DNA of 64,000 bases from Cupriavidus sp. YR651 (GCF_900101625.1 NZ_FMYZ01000010.1:124001-188000), one strand, 5' to 3'. Numbered from the stretch's first letter, positions 17,414 to 26,175 are shown. Translations and numbers: made by a program. The notes: generated by a model from the letters alone, not told the origin.

Positions 17414-17902
17414 CTAGTGGCGCGAACGCTTCGGCAGCTCGCTGGCGATGTCCATGATGGCGTCGGCGCCCGCCTTGCCCATCAGGGCCCTGGCTTCGGC
17501 TTGCGCGGTCGACCATGCTGGTGCGGCGCGGCGGAGCAGTGTCTTGCCTTGCGCGGTGACGGAAAGCGGGCGTGTACGGCCATCCTGCTCCGGCGTGCCT
17601 TCGGCGAGCCATCCCTGGGCCAGCAGCGGCTGCAGGTTGCGTGTCAGCGTCGAGCGGTCATGATGATTCCGGCGCCCAAGGTCCGCGCGACTGATCGGAC
17701 CCAACTCGTGCACGAGCACGAGCAGCGTGAACTGCGGCGCGTTGATGCCAAATGGCCGCAGCGCCTGATCGTAAACGGTGGTCAGGACCCGGGAGATCTG
17801 CCGGGTTCGGGTGAACAGGCAGTTTCGCAGGATCTCGCCGCCCACCTTGTCGCCCTTGCTCTTCCAGGTATCTGAAGTCATGTCAGCCAATGTGTTGTAC
17901 AT
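17414..17902 (-). CDS. MarR family transcriptional regulator
   Basis: 162 residues from ATG 17902 (GCGGGA upstream; a shorter start at 17881 has no ribosome site). MarR winged helix: INAPQFTLLVLVHELGPISRADLGRR, then the recognition helix DRSTLTRNLQPLLAQGWL and wing DGRTRPLSVTAQG. Two N-terminal cysteines near CLFTRTRQISRVL could be redox-sensing, which is speculative. It is upstream of and co-directional with the Tat-exported hydrolase (148 bp), a plausible target. Confidence 0.88.
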   Translation of the reverse strand: MYNTLADMTSDTWKSKGDKVGGEILRNCLFTRTRQISRVLTTVYDQALRPFGINAPQFTLLVLVHELGPISRADLGRRNHHDRSTLTRNLQPLLAQGWLAEGTPEQDGRTRPLSVTAQGKTLLRRAAPAWSTAQAEARALMGKAGADAIMDIASELPKRSRH

Positions 17903-18093
17903 GCAGCAATCCCGCCGGCGCAGGCCCGAGGGGGATCGCCGGATGACGGCTCGCCGCCGCGCATCGAAAGCACCAAGGAACGTATTTAAGGCGAAGGTGG
18001 TATCGCGTCTGTATGGCGGCCAGCCCGGTCTTGTCGTGAAGTGTGTCGACGCCGGCGCGGGATACAGACGCGTACAAAAAGGATCAATGAGGA

Positions 18094-18555
18094 TCAATGC
18101 TTGTGCGGTTGTGAAGCCTTCAGATCTGGCACGTTGACGGAAACCGTCTCGGTGCCGAGGATCTTGTGGTTCGGATCGGCGAGTTCGAGCCGAAGCTTAT
18201 GTGCACCCGGCGTCAGCCCCACCACGATGATGGGATCCTCGCTGGTATGGGCCCAGGTGCCCGGCGTGTTATCGACGGTCACGTGAAGGTGCCCGACACG
18301 CGGCGATAGCTCGACGGCGGTCTTGCCGAACACCGGCATGATGCGGAAATTCTCGGTCCGGAACTGCACGATGACGACGCCACGGGCCAGCGGTTCAGGC
18401 AGCGGCGGATACGGGATCAGCTTTGGCGCCGGTTCCGATTCGACCGGAAGAAGTGCGGGGGGGCGACCGGCATCCGATGCAGTCTGGGCGAAGGCCGTCA
18501 CGCAGAATGCCGCACCAGCCACAGCGGCTGACACCTGTCTCAGTAGGGAGCGCAT
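18094..18555 (-). CDS. Exported DUF6130/DUF4399-like protein
   Basis: 153 residues from ATG 18555 with AAAGGA 7 bases upstream. A signal peptide (MRSLLRQVSAAVAGAAFCV, cleavage after AFA) is followed by a proline-rich linker and a beta-rich domain containing VGHLHVTVDNTPGTWAHT and GLTPGAHKLRLELADPNHKI. The pattern resembles the domain annotated DUF6130 or DUF4399 in other genomes (from memory); no activity is known. The last residues PHKH are followed by TGA. Its stop sits in a short direct repeat GGATCAATG (18081-18099). Confidence 0.8.
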   Translation of the reverse strand: MRSLLRQVSAAVAGAAFCVTAFAQTASDAGRPPALLPVESEPAPKLIPYPPLPEPLARGVVIVQFRTENFRIMPVFGKTAVELSPRVGHLHVTVDNTPGTWAHTSEDPIIVVGLTPGAHKLRLELADPNHKILGTETVSVNVPDLKASQPHKH

Positions 18556-18883
18556 GATTCTTGTCCTTTCGCAGATGGGTTGCCTCGCGCGAGCCGAAAT
18601 GGCCCCGCGCGTAAGTACAGAGTAGGCGTGCGACGGCGTCCCGGATGCGATAGGGCGCGGCAAAATGCGTCGTCAGGCGCAGTGAGTGGCCTATGGCGTC
18701 CAATTGCTTTCACCCTGAGCAAGGAAGAACCGCGCTCACATGCGCGCGAGAACGCCGCCGCGTAGCCCGCGGTGGCGTTTCAGGCACGAGCACCGCGCTT
18801 GCCGAGGTCGGACATGAACAGATGAAAGGTTTATCGCCGATTTCCGGGTAAGGCCGCAGGGCGCTCGCGCGTCATCCATTTCA
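18556..18883. other. 328-bp intergenic region with one strong hairpin
   Basis: No credible gene in either strand. The only structure I see is an 11-bp stem, AACGCCGCCGC (18751-18761) with GCGGTGGCGTT (18769-18779), one G-U pair and a 7-base loop. It has no U-run, so it is not a classical terminator. It lies between the rhodanese gene's end and the promoter of the DUF6130-like gene and may end rhodanese transcription. Confidence 0.5.
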
Positions 18884-19222
18884 TCATTCGCTCCGTGATG
18901 GTTTGCTGGCCGTGGGGTGACCATCCGCGACCCACTGTTCGATACCACCCTCGAGATACGTGACCGTATGTCCCGCGTTCTCCAGCCGCGTGGCGCAGTC
19001 CTGGCCTACCTGATGGCCTCGGACGCAATAGACGACGACAGGTCGGGAGGCGTCGATGGCCGTGATCCAGCGTTCGATGTCGGCGGGATCGTGCCAGTGG
19101 GCGCCGATCAGGATTCTGGCACTGGCCTCGAAAGCCTCCGGGCGTCGCACATCGATCAACTGCACGGCGACCGGACCTTCCATCGTCGCGGCAAGCTCAC
19201 TCGGGGAAATTGACTTGGGCAT
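18884..19222 (-). CDS. Rhodanese-like single-domain protein
   Basis: 112 residues from ATG 19222 (CGGAGG 9 bases upstream). One rhodanese domain: QLIDVRRPEAFEASA (N-terminal signature), active-site C66 in YCVRGHQ, and LEGGIEQW near the end. The six-residue active loop CVRGHQ suits sulfur transfer rather than phosphatase activity. No signal peptide, so cytoplasmic like GlpE. No sulfur-metabolism gene is adjacent. Confidence 0.9.
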   Translation of the reverse strand: MPKSISPSELAATMEGPVAVQLIDVRRPEAFEASARILIGAHWHDPADIERWITAIDASRPVVVYCVRGHQVGQDCATRLENAGHTVTYLEGGIEQWVADGHPTASKPSRSE

Positions 19223-19383
19223 GTCCTGGCACCTCCGTCCTATTGCTGAGCCGCCGTCTCGAAACGAGCGAAGGCTCTTGGGAATCCTGACGGCAGCATA
19301 GGCGGTCGTGAACGACCGCTGCAATGCTGTAGAGATCGCTACAGGCAGAGTCGGCTGCTGGCGATTCCATCAAGAAAGAGCCC

Positions 19384-19415
19384 AAAAAAAGAGCGCTCGC
19401 ATACCGAGAGCGCTC
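19384..19415 (-). terminator. Rho-independent terminator of the porin gene
   Basis: GAGCGCTC (19391-19398) and GAGCGCTC (19408-19415; the 8-mer is self-complementary) form a stem with a 9-base loop. Read on the minus strand it is followed by seven U (complement of 19384-19390). It lies about 105 bp past the porin stop codon. Confidence 0.85.
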
Positions 19416-19478
19416 AAGAGGACTACGGTTGGCGGCAGGCACGATCGATGTCCCGCGGCAAGGATCGGCCTGCCCGGC

Positions 19479-19516
19479 GGCTACGTGCCGCCGCTGCGGC
19501 TACGTGCCGCCGCTGC
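19479..19516. repeat. Perfect 19-bp tandem duplication beside the porin stop
   Basis: GGCTACGTGCCGCCGCTGC occurs at 19479-19497 and again at 19498-19516 without a mismatch. The second copy ends two bases from the porin stop codon (19519-19521). Recent slippage is likely because the copies are identical. Confidence 0.85.
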
Positions 19517-19518
19517 GA

Positions 19519-20685
19519 TCAGAACTTGTGGCGAATACCCAGCGCTGCCCCGAACTGATTGCTGTTGCCTTGCGACAGGAAATAGCCGTTGGCAAAGCTG
19601 ATGGCCGAGGTGTCGAAGTTCAGGCCGGAATTCTTGGAGTAGGCCACGGTCAGGTACACGTCGGTGCGCTTGGAGAAGTTGTAGTCGGCAATGAACGATG
19701 CCTGCCACGGGTTCGGCAAGTTGGTGTTCGCCTGCGCGGCGCTGAGGCGAAGCGTCTTCAGGTTGTCGTAGTAGTACGCCGCCGTCAGGCCCAGCGCCGG
19801 GGTCACCTGGTAGTTGGCGCCGATCCAGTAGTAGTCGTCACGCAGCAGCGTGTTGCCCGCGGCGTCCTTGGTCTGGCCCCAGCGGTAACCCGCCATCAGC
19901 TTGGCCGGGCCAAACGCGTAGCTGGCCGCGGCGCCCGCCTTCCTGGCGGTCCCTTGATTGCCGACCGTCACGGCGGGATTCCACTGGTCATAGGCGATGG
20001 CCATGCCAAATGGACCGCCGTTGTAGGCCACGCCGGCACCGTAGCCGGCGTTGTCGCGGAAGTTGCCCGGCGTCTCTCCCGCGCCGCCACCGGCCAGCGG
20101 CGTGGTGCCGATGGCGCCCACGCCGGTACCGAAGGACCAGTGCGCTTCCGCCGTGACATCGCCGAGCTTGGCCGAATACTTCGCGGTGTTGTCCGAGCGG
20201 AAGTTCGTGCCCAGCTGCGCCACCACCGGTTCATACAGCGTCGCGTAGCCGGTCGGCGAGAAGTTCGCAAACAGGTCGAACATCGTCGTGTACTGGCGAC
20301 CGAACGTCAGCTTGCCGAAGCGCGCATCCTGCAGGCCGAGGTAGGCCTGGCGTCCAAACAGCCGGCCGCCTTGCGACGACTTGCCATCGTCCAGCGTGAA
20401 GCCGCTTTCCAGCACGAACAGCGCCTGCAAGCCGCCACCCAGGTCTTCCACGCCGCGCAGGCCCCAACGCGAGCCGGACAGGCCGCCGCCGCCGGAGAGC
20501 GCGACACGGCTGCCGCCTGGTTGCTGCGTGATCGCGCCCGTGGTGGGATTCACGGTTGGTGCGCCGCGTGCCATATGGTTGACGTACTCGATCGGCACGT
20601 CGACAACCCCGTACAACGTCACACTCGATTGGGCGTGCGCCGATGCGGCGATCAGCACCGCCGACGCCAGAATGGATCTTTTCAC
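19519..20685 (-). CDS. Gram-negative porin (beta-proteobacterial type)
   Basis: 388 residues from GTG 20685, chosen because GGGAGA lies 5-6 bases upstream and the signal peptide starts there (KRSILASAVLIAASAHAQ). The mature protein opens SSVTLYGVVD, standard for Burkholderia/Bordetella-type trimeric porins, contains SGSRWGLRGVEDLGGGLQA and ends in phenylalanine (IRHKF), the outer-membrane assembly signal. It forms a general diffusion channel. It is monocistronic, with its own terminator. Confidence 0.93.
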   Translation of the reverse strand: MKRSILASAVLIAASAHAQSSVTLYGVVDVPIEYVNHMARGAPTVNPTTGAITQQPGGSRVALSGGGGLSGSRWGLRGVEDLGGGLQALFVLESGFTLDDGKSSQGGRLFGRQAYLGLQDARFGKLTFGRQYTTMFDLFANFSPTGYATLYEPVVAQLGTNFRSDNTAKYSAKLGDVTAEAHWSFGTGVGAIGTTPLAGGGAGETPGNFRDNAGYGAGVAYNGGPFGMAIAYDQWNPAVTVGNQGTARKAGAAASYAFGPAKLMAGYRWGQTKDAAGNTLLRDDYYWIGANYQVTPALGLTAAYYYDNLKTLRLSAAQANTNLPNPWQASFIADYNFSKRTDVYLTVAYSKNSGLNFDTSAISFANGYFLSQGNSNQFGAALGIRHKF

Positions 20686-20860
20686 TTTGTCTCCCGAATA
20701 ATCGTTCTGATGCGCACGATGCGCATGCGCCATTCTGAAGTGTTCGGCAAATTGCGTTTATCCGTACGTCACACCGAATTGTCGATATGACATACATGGT
20801 GAATACCCCGAACTCATCATCCAACAGCCGGCAGCGAGCCCATTGACGCGCGATGGCAAC

Positions 20861-20890
20861 AAAAAAAGCCGCGGCAATTTCTGCCGCGGC
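20861..20890 (-). terminator. Rho-independent terminator of the TauD-SDR-Bug operon
   Basis: GCCGCGGCA (20868-20876) pairs perfectly with TGCCGCGGC (20882-20890) across a 5-base loop. On the minus strand the stem is followed by seven U (complement of 20861-20867). It lies 53 bp beyond the Bug receptor stop and closes the leftward operon that starts at 23903. Confidence 0.9.
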
Positions 20891-20942
20891 CTTGCTGAAA
20901 CAACGCGTCGCCGGACGCGTCGCGCAGGGATTCAATGCCGTG

Positions 20943-21932
20943 TCATTCGGGCGTGATTCCGGCCTTGGCCACGACCTCCTTCCACGCACGGATGTCGTTG
21001 CGAATCACCTGCGAAAACTGCTCGGGCGAGTTAGGGGCCGACCACAGCAATCCCTGCTGCGCAAACGCCGACTGCAAGGCGGGCGCCTGCATGATCCGCG
21101 CAATCTCGCGATTGAGGCGGCTGACGATGTCGGGCGGTGTGCGTGGCGGCATGAAGAATCCATACCATCCGTCCAGATCGAAACTGAAGCCTTGCTCCTT
21201 CAGCGTCTTCACGTTCGGCAACTGGGGCGCGCGGTGCGTGCCGCTCATGGCGACGGGCACCAGCCGGCCAGACTGGATCAACGCCACCGGCGAGCGCGCA
21301 TCGACGAAGGCGAGCTTCACCACGCCCCCTTGCAGGTCGGTAAGCAACTGCCCCATGGTCTTGTACGGGATATGCCGCATCCGGAGCCGGCTGTCATGGG
21401 CGATGGTCTCCATCGTCAGGTGCCCGGTGGAACCCACTCCCCAGGTGCCGTAGGCGATATCGGGATTGGCGCGCACGTAGTCGAGGAATCCGCCGAAGTC
21501 GCGCACGGGCACGCCGGCGGCGGCAACCAGCAAAACCCCGCCCGCACTGACCTGGATGACCGGGGTCAGATCCTTGAGCGTGTCGTAGGGTAGGGTGCGG
21601 CGCAGGGCGGCATTGACCGAGACCGCCGAGGCGTTGCTGAAGAGGATCGTGGTGCCGTCGGGCGCGGCCTTCGCGGCCAGATCGTTGCCGATGAGGCCGT
21701 TGGCGCCGGGCCGGTTGTCCACGATGACCGGTTGCCCCAGCGCCTTGGACAGCGGATCGGCAAACAGCCGCGCCATCAGGTCGGTGCCGGAGCCGGCGCC
21801 GCCGGGCACGATCATGCGCAGGGGCTGGGTGGGCCACGTTGGTGACGTCTGCGCCCAGGCCGGCAACGCGCCGGCCAATATCGACATTCCGCCAGCGGGC
21901 AGCACCCTGGCTAACCAGTCGCGTCGGTTCAT
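20943..21932 (-). CDS. Bug-family tripartite tricarboxylate transporter substrate-binding protein
   Basis: 329 residues from ATG 21932 (CGGGAG seven bases upstream; ATG 21938 would sit on it). The signal peptide has a twin-arginine look (MNRRDWLARVLPAGG, cleavage after AWA). Mature Bug hallmarks: QPLRMIVPGGAGSGTDLMAR, QPVIVDNRPGANGLIGND and YGTWGVGSTGHLTMETI. These periplasmic receptors bind carboxylates, typically for TctAB permeases, but no tctAB is nearby. It is the last gene of the TauD-SDR-Bug operon, so its ligand is probably the operon's substrate. Confidence 0.92.
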   Translation of the reverse strand: MNRRDWLARVLPAGGMSILAGALPAWAQTSPTWPTQPLRMIVPGGAGSGTDLMARLFADPLSKALGQPVIVDNRPGANGLIGNDLAAKAAPDGTTILFSNASAVSVNAALRRTLPYDTLKDLTPVIQVSAGGVLLVAAAGVPVRDFGGFLDYVRANPDIAYGTWGVGSTGHLTMETIAHDSRLRMRHIPYKTMGQLLTDLQGGVVKLAFVDARSPVALIQSGRLVPVAMSGTHRAPQLPNVKTLKEQGFSFDLDGWYGFFMPPRTPPDIVSRLNREIARIMQAPALQSAFAQQGLLWSAPNSPEQFSQVIRNDIRAWKEVVAKAGITPE

Positions 21933-21996
21933 TGTCATCTCCCGAGGGGCGAGTTGCGTGACTGCCGGGCAGCGCCCGGCCATGAGCGCCGCATCC

Positions 21997-22758
21997 TCAG
22001 GTCCGTTTCGGCGGCGGCTGGAAACCAAGGAAGGCGCGATTCCAGGTCGGGCTGATGACCAGTTCATTGACCGTGGCACGCATGGGCAGCGCAATCACGA
22101 AGTCCACCGCGGCGGCTACGTCTTCGGCCTGCAGCATGCGCGCGAGATCTTCCTCCGAGGGCGGCACGGGCCGGTTGACGAGGATGGGCGTCGCGGTTTC
22201 GCCGGGATAGATCGCGCAGGCACGAATCCCGTTTGCGCATTCCTCCATCGCCACCGACATGGTCATGGCGGCCATCGCGTGCTTGCTGGCGCCATAGGCG
22301 GCGCCGGTCAGCGACGACGCAAAGCGCCCGGCCCACGAGGAGATATTGATGATGGTGCCTTCGCCTTGCTCGCGCATGCCCGGCAATACCGCGTGCATGC
22401 AATAGAACGCGCCGTTCAGGTTGATATCGATGACCTGGTCCCAGTCGGCGGGCGTGAGCTTCGCCATCCTGCGGTTCACCACATTGATGCCGGCCGCGTT
22501 GACGAGAATATCGATCGCGCCGACGCGCTCCTGCAGATGCCGGCCCGCTGCCTCCACAGCCGCGCGGTCCGCCACGTCAAGGGGCAGCGCGATGATCCGC
22601 TCGTTCCCGCACTCGGCGGCCAGCGTCGCGATGGCGGGCTGGCTGCGCGCGGAGACCACCACCGTGGCGCCTGCCTCCCACAGGGAGAGCGCGCAGGCGC
22701 GGCCGATGCCGCTGGACCCGCCGGTGATCCAGGCGGTTTTTCCTTGCAGTGACTTCAT
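21997..22758 (-). CDS. Short-chain dehydrogenase/reductase (SDR)
   Basis: 253 residues from ATG 22758 (AAGGAAA upstream). Classical SDR: cofactor loop TGGSSGIG, NAAG, catalytic serine in INISSWAG and YGASK (Tyr and Lys). Residue use after the second strand (SARSQ) suggests NADP(H) or NAD(H) without certainty. It lies between the dioxygenase and the Bug receptor in a leftward operon (64-71 bp spacers), so it probably oxidises the hydroxylated dioxygenase product. Confidence 0.9.
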   Translation of the reverse strand: MKSLQGKTAWITGGSSGIGRACALSLWEAGATVVVSARSQPAIATLAAECGNERIIALPLDVADRAAVEAAGRHLQERVGAIDILVNAAGINVVNRRMAKLTPADWDQVIDINLNGAFYCMHAVLPGMREQGEGTIINISSWAGRFASSLTGAAYGASKHAMAAMTMSVAMEECANGIRACAIYPGETATPILVNRPVPPSEEDLARMLQAEDVAAAVDFVIALPMRATVNELVISPTWNRAFLGFQPPPKRT

Positions 22759-22829
22759 GATGGAGTTTCCTTGCTTTGCATGAATGGGTGCGCGCCGATC
22801 GACGCTCGATGTCGCGGCGCGGGTGTCGA

Positions 22830-23903
22830 TCAGTGCGTGGTCACGCCCATGATCTGGTTGACGTCGTAGATCGGCGGGCGAGGATGTTTCGCCCACGTCT
22901 CGGTCAGCAGGTAGCGCAATCGGAAGCTCTCCGGCACGTCCGTCAGCCCAGGCGTAAAGAGCCACAGCCGCAGCAGATGCCGCTTGCGATCCAGCTCGGC
23001 GTAATCCTCGTAGCTGGTGCGCGAATGCAGGATCACGTAGTTGTTCAGGAACTGCATGTCGCCCGGCGCGAGTTCCATGTCGATGCGGAAACGCGGGTCT
23101 TGCGTGTATGCGTCGAACTGGTCCAGCGCGGCGATGTCTTCCGGCGTCAGGCGCGGTGCTTCCGGAAAGCGCTGCGCGGTATTGATGAAGCTGCGGACAT
23201 AGCGGTTGAACAGCCGCCCGCCGTGCCAGGAGAACACCTGCGTCATCGTGAACGGCGCCTGCCCGGGTGCCTCTTCGTGACGGCGATCGAAGGCAAAGGG
23301 CTGATACAAGCGGGCGAGCAGGTCCGGATGCGCGCGCTGCATGGCGTTGTGGATCGCCATGGAGCTGGCGATGCTGCTGACGCCGCCGGCCTTCGCGGTA
23401 CGCAGGCAAAGCAGCCCGACCACATCGGCGCCATCGGTGTGGAACGGCAGCCGATGCCTCGACTGGTATCCGCGCGCGGTCATGTCGTCCTTGGGGTTCT
23501 TGCCGAGATCCCAGACATGCCCGAGCACATCGCCAAACGCGTTCTGCGCCACGGCCCGCCCCAGATGCATGCCGATGCCCCAGTAGATCGTGCCCGCGTC
23601 CATCTTCGAATAGCGGTCCATCGGCAAGCCGCGCAGCAATACGACACCCAGCCCGCGTTCCAGGCGATGGCGCAGATCGTCGAGCTTGACGGCGAGGCGT
23701 CCCAGCGGAAACGTGGCCTTGCCGATTGCAGGCACCACCAGGCCCAGCGACTTGGTATGGGCCAGCGCCGCGTCCAGTTGCGCGACGTCGTCATCGGTCA
23801 GCCACATGACCCATTGGGACTCGTTCGCGGCGAGGTCCGCCGCGGTCCAGGCGGCAGGAGTGTCCACGGGCTGCGGTACGGTCTTGTCGTGCACGGATTC
23901 CAT
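22830..23903 (-). CDS. TauD/TfdA family Fe(II)/2-oxoglutarate dioxygenase
   Basis: 357 residues from ATG 23903 with GAGGAG upstream. The iron facial triad is visible: H155 and D157 in HTDGAD and H293 in ILHSRTSYED; a basic residue for 2-oxoglutarate follows at R309/R312. RGLPMDRYS precedes the core, as in other TauD/TfdA enzymes. These enzymes hydroxylate an unactivated carbon of a carboxylate, sulfonate or aryl ether. First gene of the operon with SDR and Bug receptor, and divergent from the LysR gene. Confidence 0.9.
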   Translation of the reverse strand: MESVHDKTVPQPVDTPAAWTAADLAANESQWVMWLTDDDVAQLDAALAHTKSLGLVVPAIGKATFPLGRLAVKLDDLRHRLERGLGVVLLRGLPMDRYSKMDAGTIYWGIGMHLGRAVAQNAFGDVLGHVWDLGKNPKDDMTARGYQSRHRLPFHTDGADVVGLLCLRTAKAGGVSSIASSMAIHNAMQRAHPDLLARLYQPFAFDRRHEEAPGQAPFTMTQVFSWHGGRLFNRYVRSFINTAQRFPEAPRLTPEDIAALDQFDAYTQDPRFRIDMELAPGDMQFLNNYVILHSRTSYEDYAELDRKRHLLRLWLFTPGLTDVPESFRLRYLLTETWAKHPRPPIYDVNQIMGVTTH

Positions 23904-23977
23904 CTTTGTCTCCTCGTTTTCGTGTCCTCGCCATGCATCGGCGGGTGAGGCCATTGTGCAAAGCGCGCGCCCGCATG

Positions 23978-24018
23978 ACTAATGAAAACTCGTGCCTTTG
24001 ACAAAACCAAAAGGTAAT
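23978..24018. promoter_or_regulatory. Copy 1 of a shared 41-bp regulatory element (TauD/LysR divergent promoter)
   Basis: On the minus strand: ATTACC, exactly 26 bases, then TTCATTAGT. The 26-base spacer begins TTTTGGTTTT. It lies 75 bp upstream of the dioxygenase start and 73 bp upstream of the LysR start. The same boxes at the same spacing occur at 26115-26155 before the second Bug gene. Position between a LysR gene and its divergent target is typical of a LysR operator; which protein binds is inferred. Confidence 0.6.
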
Positions 24019-24090
24019 ATCTCGCCGCCGCGCCAGCCCGCTGGTCGGCAGAATCCGCGCAAAACACGCGCTTTATCGGGATTTATATCT

Positions 24091-25017
24091 ATGGACGCGA
24101 TTGGTTTCCTTCGCACCGGACTGAAGCTGCGCCATCTCCGGCTGGTAATAGCGCTGGAGGAATACCGGCAGGTGGCGCGCGTGGCACTCGCCATGAACAT
24201 CACGCAGCCCGCGGTATCGAAGGCGCTGGCGGAGGTCGAGGAAGGACTGGGATACCCCTTGTTCGTGCGGCAGCCGCGCGGCATCGAGCCGACGCCGCAC
24301 GGGCTTTGCTTTGTTCGCTATGCGCAGTCGATCCTCGACGAACTGGATCGTGCCGGTGACGAACTGCTGGCGCTGGGGCAGGGGGCATCGGCGACGATCG
24401 CCGTGGGCGCCATGCCGGGCACCACGCTGTCACTGGCGCCGCGCATCGTCGCACTGGCCAAGGCACGCATGCCGACGCTGAACATCGCTGTGTACGAAGC
24501 GCCGATGGATATCCTCGTCGGGCAGTTGCGCACCGGGCGGCTCGATGTGGTGCTCGGCGCGCTATCGGAGCGGGCCACGCCGCAGGACGTCGAGCAACGT
24601 CACCTCTACGAGGAAATCCTGCGCGTGGTGGTGGGCCGTCAACACGTGCTTGCCGCGCGCGCGCAAGTGGCGTGGGCGGACCTGAAGGATTTCCCCTGGG
24701 TGCTCCCGCCGCGCACGGCACGGCTGCGGCAGAGCCTGGAGGTCGCGTTGCGGCGCATGAAGGTGGAATGCCCGCCGCACCACGTGGAAACGGTATCAGC
24801 GGGGCTGGTGCTGGGGCTGCTGGAAGAGATGCAGGCCGTGGCGGTGGTCACCGGCCGTCTGGCACGCACCTATGAGGCCCACGGGCTGGCGCACATCCTG
24901 CCGCTCGACATTCCCGGCGTGCTGCTGCCCATCTCGACCTTCACGCTGTCGGGCCGCGCGACGACGCCCGCCGTCGACGTGTTCCAGCATTGCGCGGAAC
25001 TGGCCGTGGCGGGCTGA
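24091..25017 (+). CDS. LysR family transcriptional regulator
   Basis: 308 residues from ATG 24091; the longer frame upstream covers the divergent promoter. N-terminal LysR helix-turn-helix (about 10-70): LKLRHLRLVIALEEYRQVAR and TQPAVSKALAEVEEGLGYPLFVR. The periplasmic-binding-like effector domain (about 98-300) begins TIAVGAMPGTTLSLAPRIV. It is divergent from the TauD-SDR-Bug operon and ends 10 bp from the second Bug gene's stop, so both neighbours are likely targets. A carboxylate effector is probable but not shown. Confidence 0.92.
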   Translation: MDAIGFLRTGLKLRHLRLVIALEEYRQVARVALAMNITQPAVSKALAEVEEGLGYPLFVRQPRGIEPTPHGLCFVRYAQSILDELDRAGDELLALGQGASATIAVGAMPGTTLSLAPRIVALAKARMPTLNIAVYEAPMDILVGQLRTGRLDVVLGALSERATPQDVEQRHLYEEILRVVVGRQHVLAARAQVAWADLKDFPWVLPPRTARLRQSLEVALRRMKVECPPHHVETVSAGLVLGLLEEMQAVAVVTGRLARTYEAHGLAHILPLDIPGVLLPISTFTLSGRATTPAVDVFQHCAELAVAG

Positions 25018-25027
25018 CGCACAGCGA

Positions 25028-26026
25028 CTAGTCCGGCTTGATGTCGTTGGCCTTCACCACGTTCGCCCAGGTGAGGTAGTCATGCTTCACCGTGCGCGCG
25101 AATTCGTCGGGGCTGGTCAGCGGCGGGTCCGGCATCATGTTGAGTTGCTGGAAACGCGTGGTCAGTGCCGGCGCGCGCAGGGCCTTGTTGATCTCCCGGT
25201 TCAGCGTGACGACGATATCGCGCGGCGTGCCCTTCGGCACGAACAGGCCATACCAGCCTTCGTTGCTCATGGGGAAGCCCTGCTCGGCCATCGTCGGCAC
25301 GTCGGGGAAGGCCGGCGCGCGATGCTTGCCGGTGACGCCGAGCGCGCGGAGCTTGCCGCTCTTGACCAGCGGGACCGACGTCGTGATATCGACAAACGCG
25401 ATCTTGAGCACGCCGCCTTGCAGGTCGGTCATGATCGGCGGCACGCCCTTGTAGGGCACGTGCACCAGGTTCACGCCAGCCAGTGTGTGAAGCTGGCTCA
25501 TGGCGAGGTGGCCGCCCGAACCAACGCCCCAGCTGCCATAGGCATACTTGCCCGGACTCGCCTTGACGGCGGCAACGAACTCCTTGACGTTGCCGGCCGG
25601 AAAATCCGGCGTGACGACCAGCAGCACACCCCCTGATCCGATCTGCGCCACGGGCACCAGATCGTCGACGATGTTGTAAGGCAGCCGGGGCTGGATCGCC
25701 TGGTTCATCACGGTGGCGGAGGCACTGGCAAACAGCACGGTGTAGCCGTCGGGCTGCGCACGGACCACGTTGTCCACCGAGATCTGTCCGTTGGCGCCAG
25801 GCTTGTTGTCCACCACCACAGGCTGCCTGAGCGACTGGGAAATCTGCTCGGCGAACACGCGCGCCAGCACGTCCGGCCCGCTGCCGCCGGGACTCGGGAT
25901 GACGAGGCGGATGGGCCGCGAGGGCCAGTTGTCCTGGGCAAGGGCGGGGCCCGCCGCCAGGACGGTCGCCGCGACCGCTGCGATCTTGCGTGCCAGCGTG
26001 GCATGGCGGGGCGAATGTCGTTTCAT
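25028..26026 (-). CDS. Second Bug-family substrate-binding protein
   Basis: 332 residues from ATG 26026 (CCAGGAGA upstream). A signal peptide ends after ALA (about residue 30). The Bug pattern is complete: RPIRLVIPSPGGSGPDVLAR, QPVVVDNKPGANGQISVDN, YAYGSWGVGSGGHLAMSQL and HVPYKGVPP. It resembles the Bug protein at 20943 over its whole length, so the pair may be an old duplication. Monocistronic, convergent with LysR, and preceded by the second copy of the 41-bp element. Confidence 0.92.
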   Translation of the reverse strand: MKRHSPRHATLARKIAAVAATVLAAGPALAQDNWPSRPIRLVIPSPGGSGPDVLARVFAEQISQSLRQPVVVDNKPGANGQISVDNVVRAQPDGYTVLFASASATVMNQAIQPRLPYNIVDDLVPVAQIGSGGVLLVVTPDFPAGNVKEFVAAVKASPGKYAYGSWGVGSGGHLAMSQLHTLAGVNLVHVPYKGVPPIMTDLQGGVLKIAFVDITTSVPLVKSGKLRALGVTGKHRAPAFPDVPTMAEQGFPMSNEGWYGLFVPKGTPRDIVVTLNREINKALRAPALTTRFQQLNMMPDPPLTSPDEFARTVKHDYLTWANVVKANDIKPD

Positions 26027-26114
26027 GTTGTCTCCTGGAGCGCACGCCATTTCTATGAATATCCGGCTATGGGAGGCGTGGTGCGCGAATTCTGCCCAGC
26101 CTTCGGGCGGGAGC

Positions 26115-26155
26115 ACTAATGAATTAAACATCCGGAGCGATAAGCAAACGGTAAT
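26115..26155. promoter_or_regulatory. Copy 2 of the shared 41-bp regulatory element (second Bug promoter)
   Basis: On the minus strand: ATTACC, 26 bases beginning GTTTGCTTAT, then TTCATTAGT, 89 bp upstream of the second Bug gene start. The outer boxes are identical to copy 1 at 23978-24018 and the spacer length is the same; within the spacer 10 of 26 positions agree, chiefly the TTTG-TT part. It overlaps no gene. Confidence 0.6.
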
Positions 26156-26175
26156 GCCAGCGCCGGGGCGCCGGC

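Larger units (their letters stand above)
19223..19518. other. Intergenic region holding the porin 3' end elements
   Basis: No gene. It contains the rhodanese promoter on the left side, the porin terminator at 19384-19415 and a perfect 19-bp tandem duplication at 19479-19516. Short open frames here are not supported by ribosome sites or family resemblance. Confidence 0.55.

Noticed and set aside
23998..24020. TTGACA followed by TAATAT as a sigma-70 promoter of LysR
   Set aside because: Spacer is 11 bp instead of about 17 bp.
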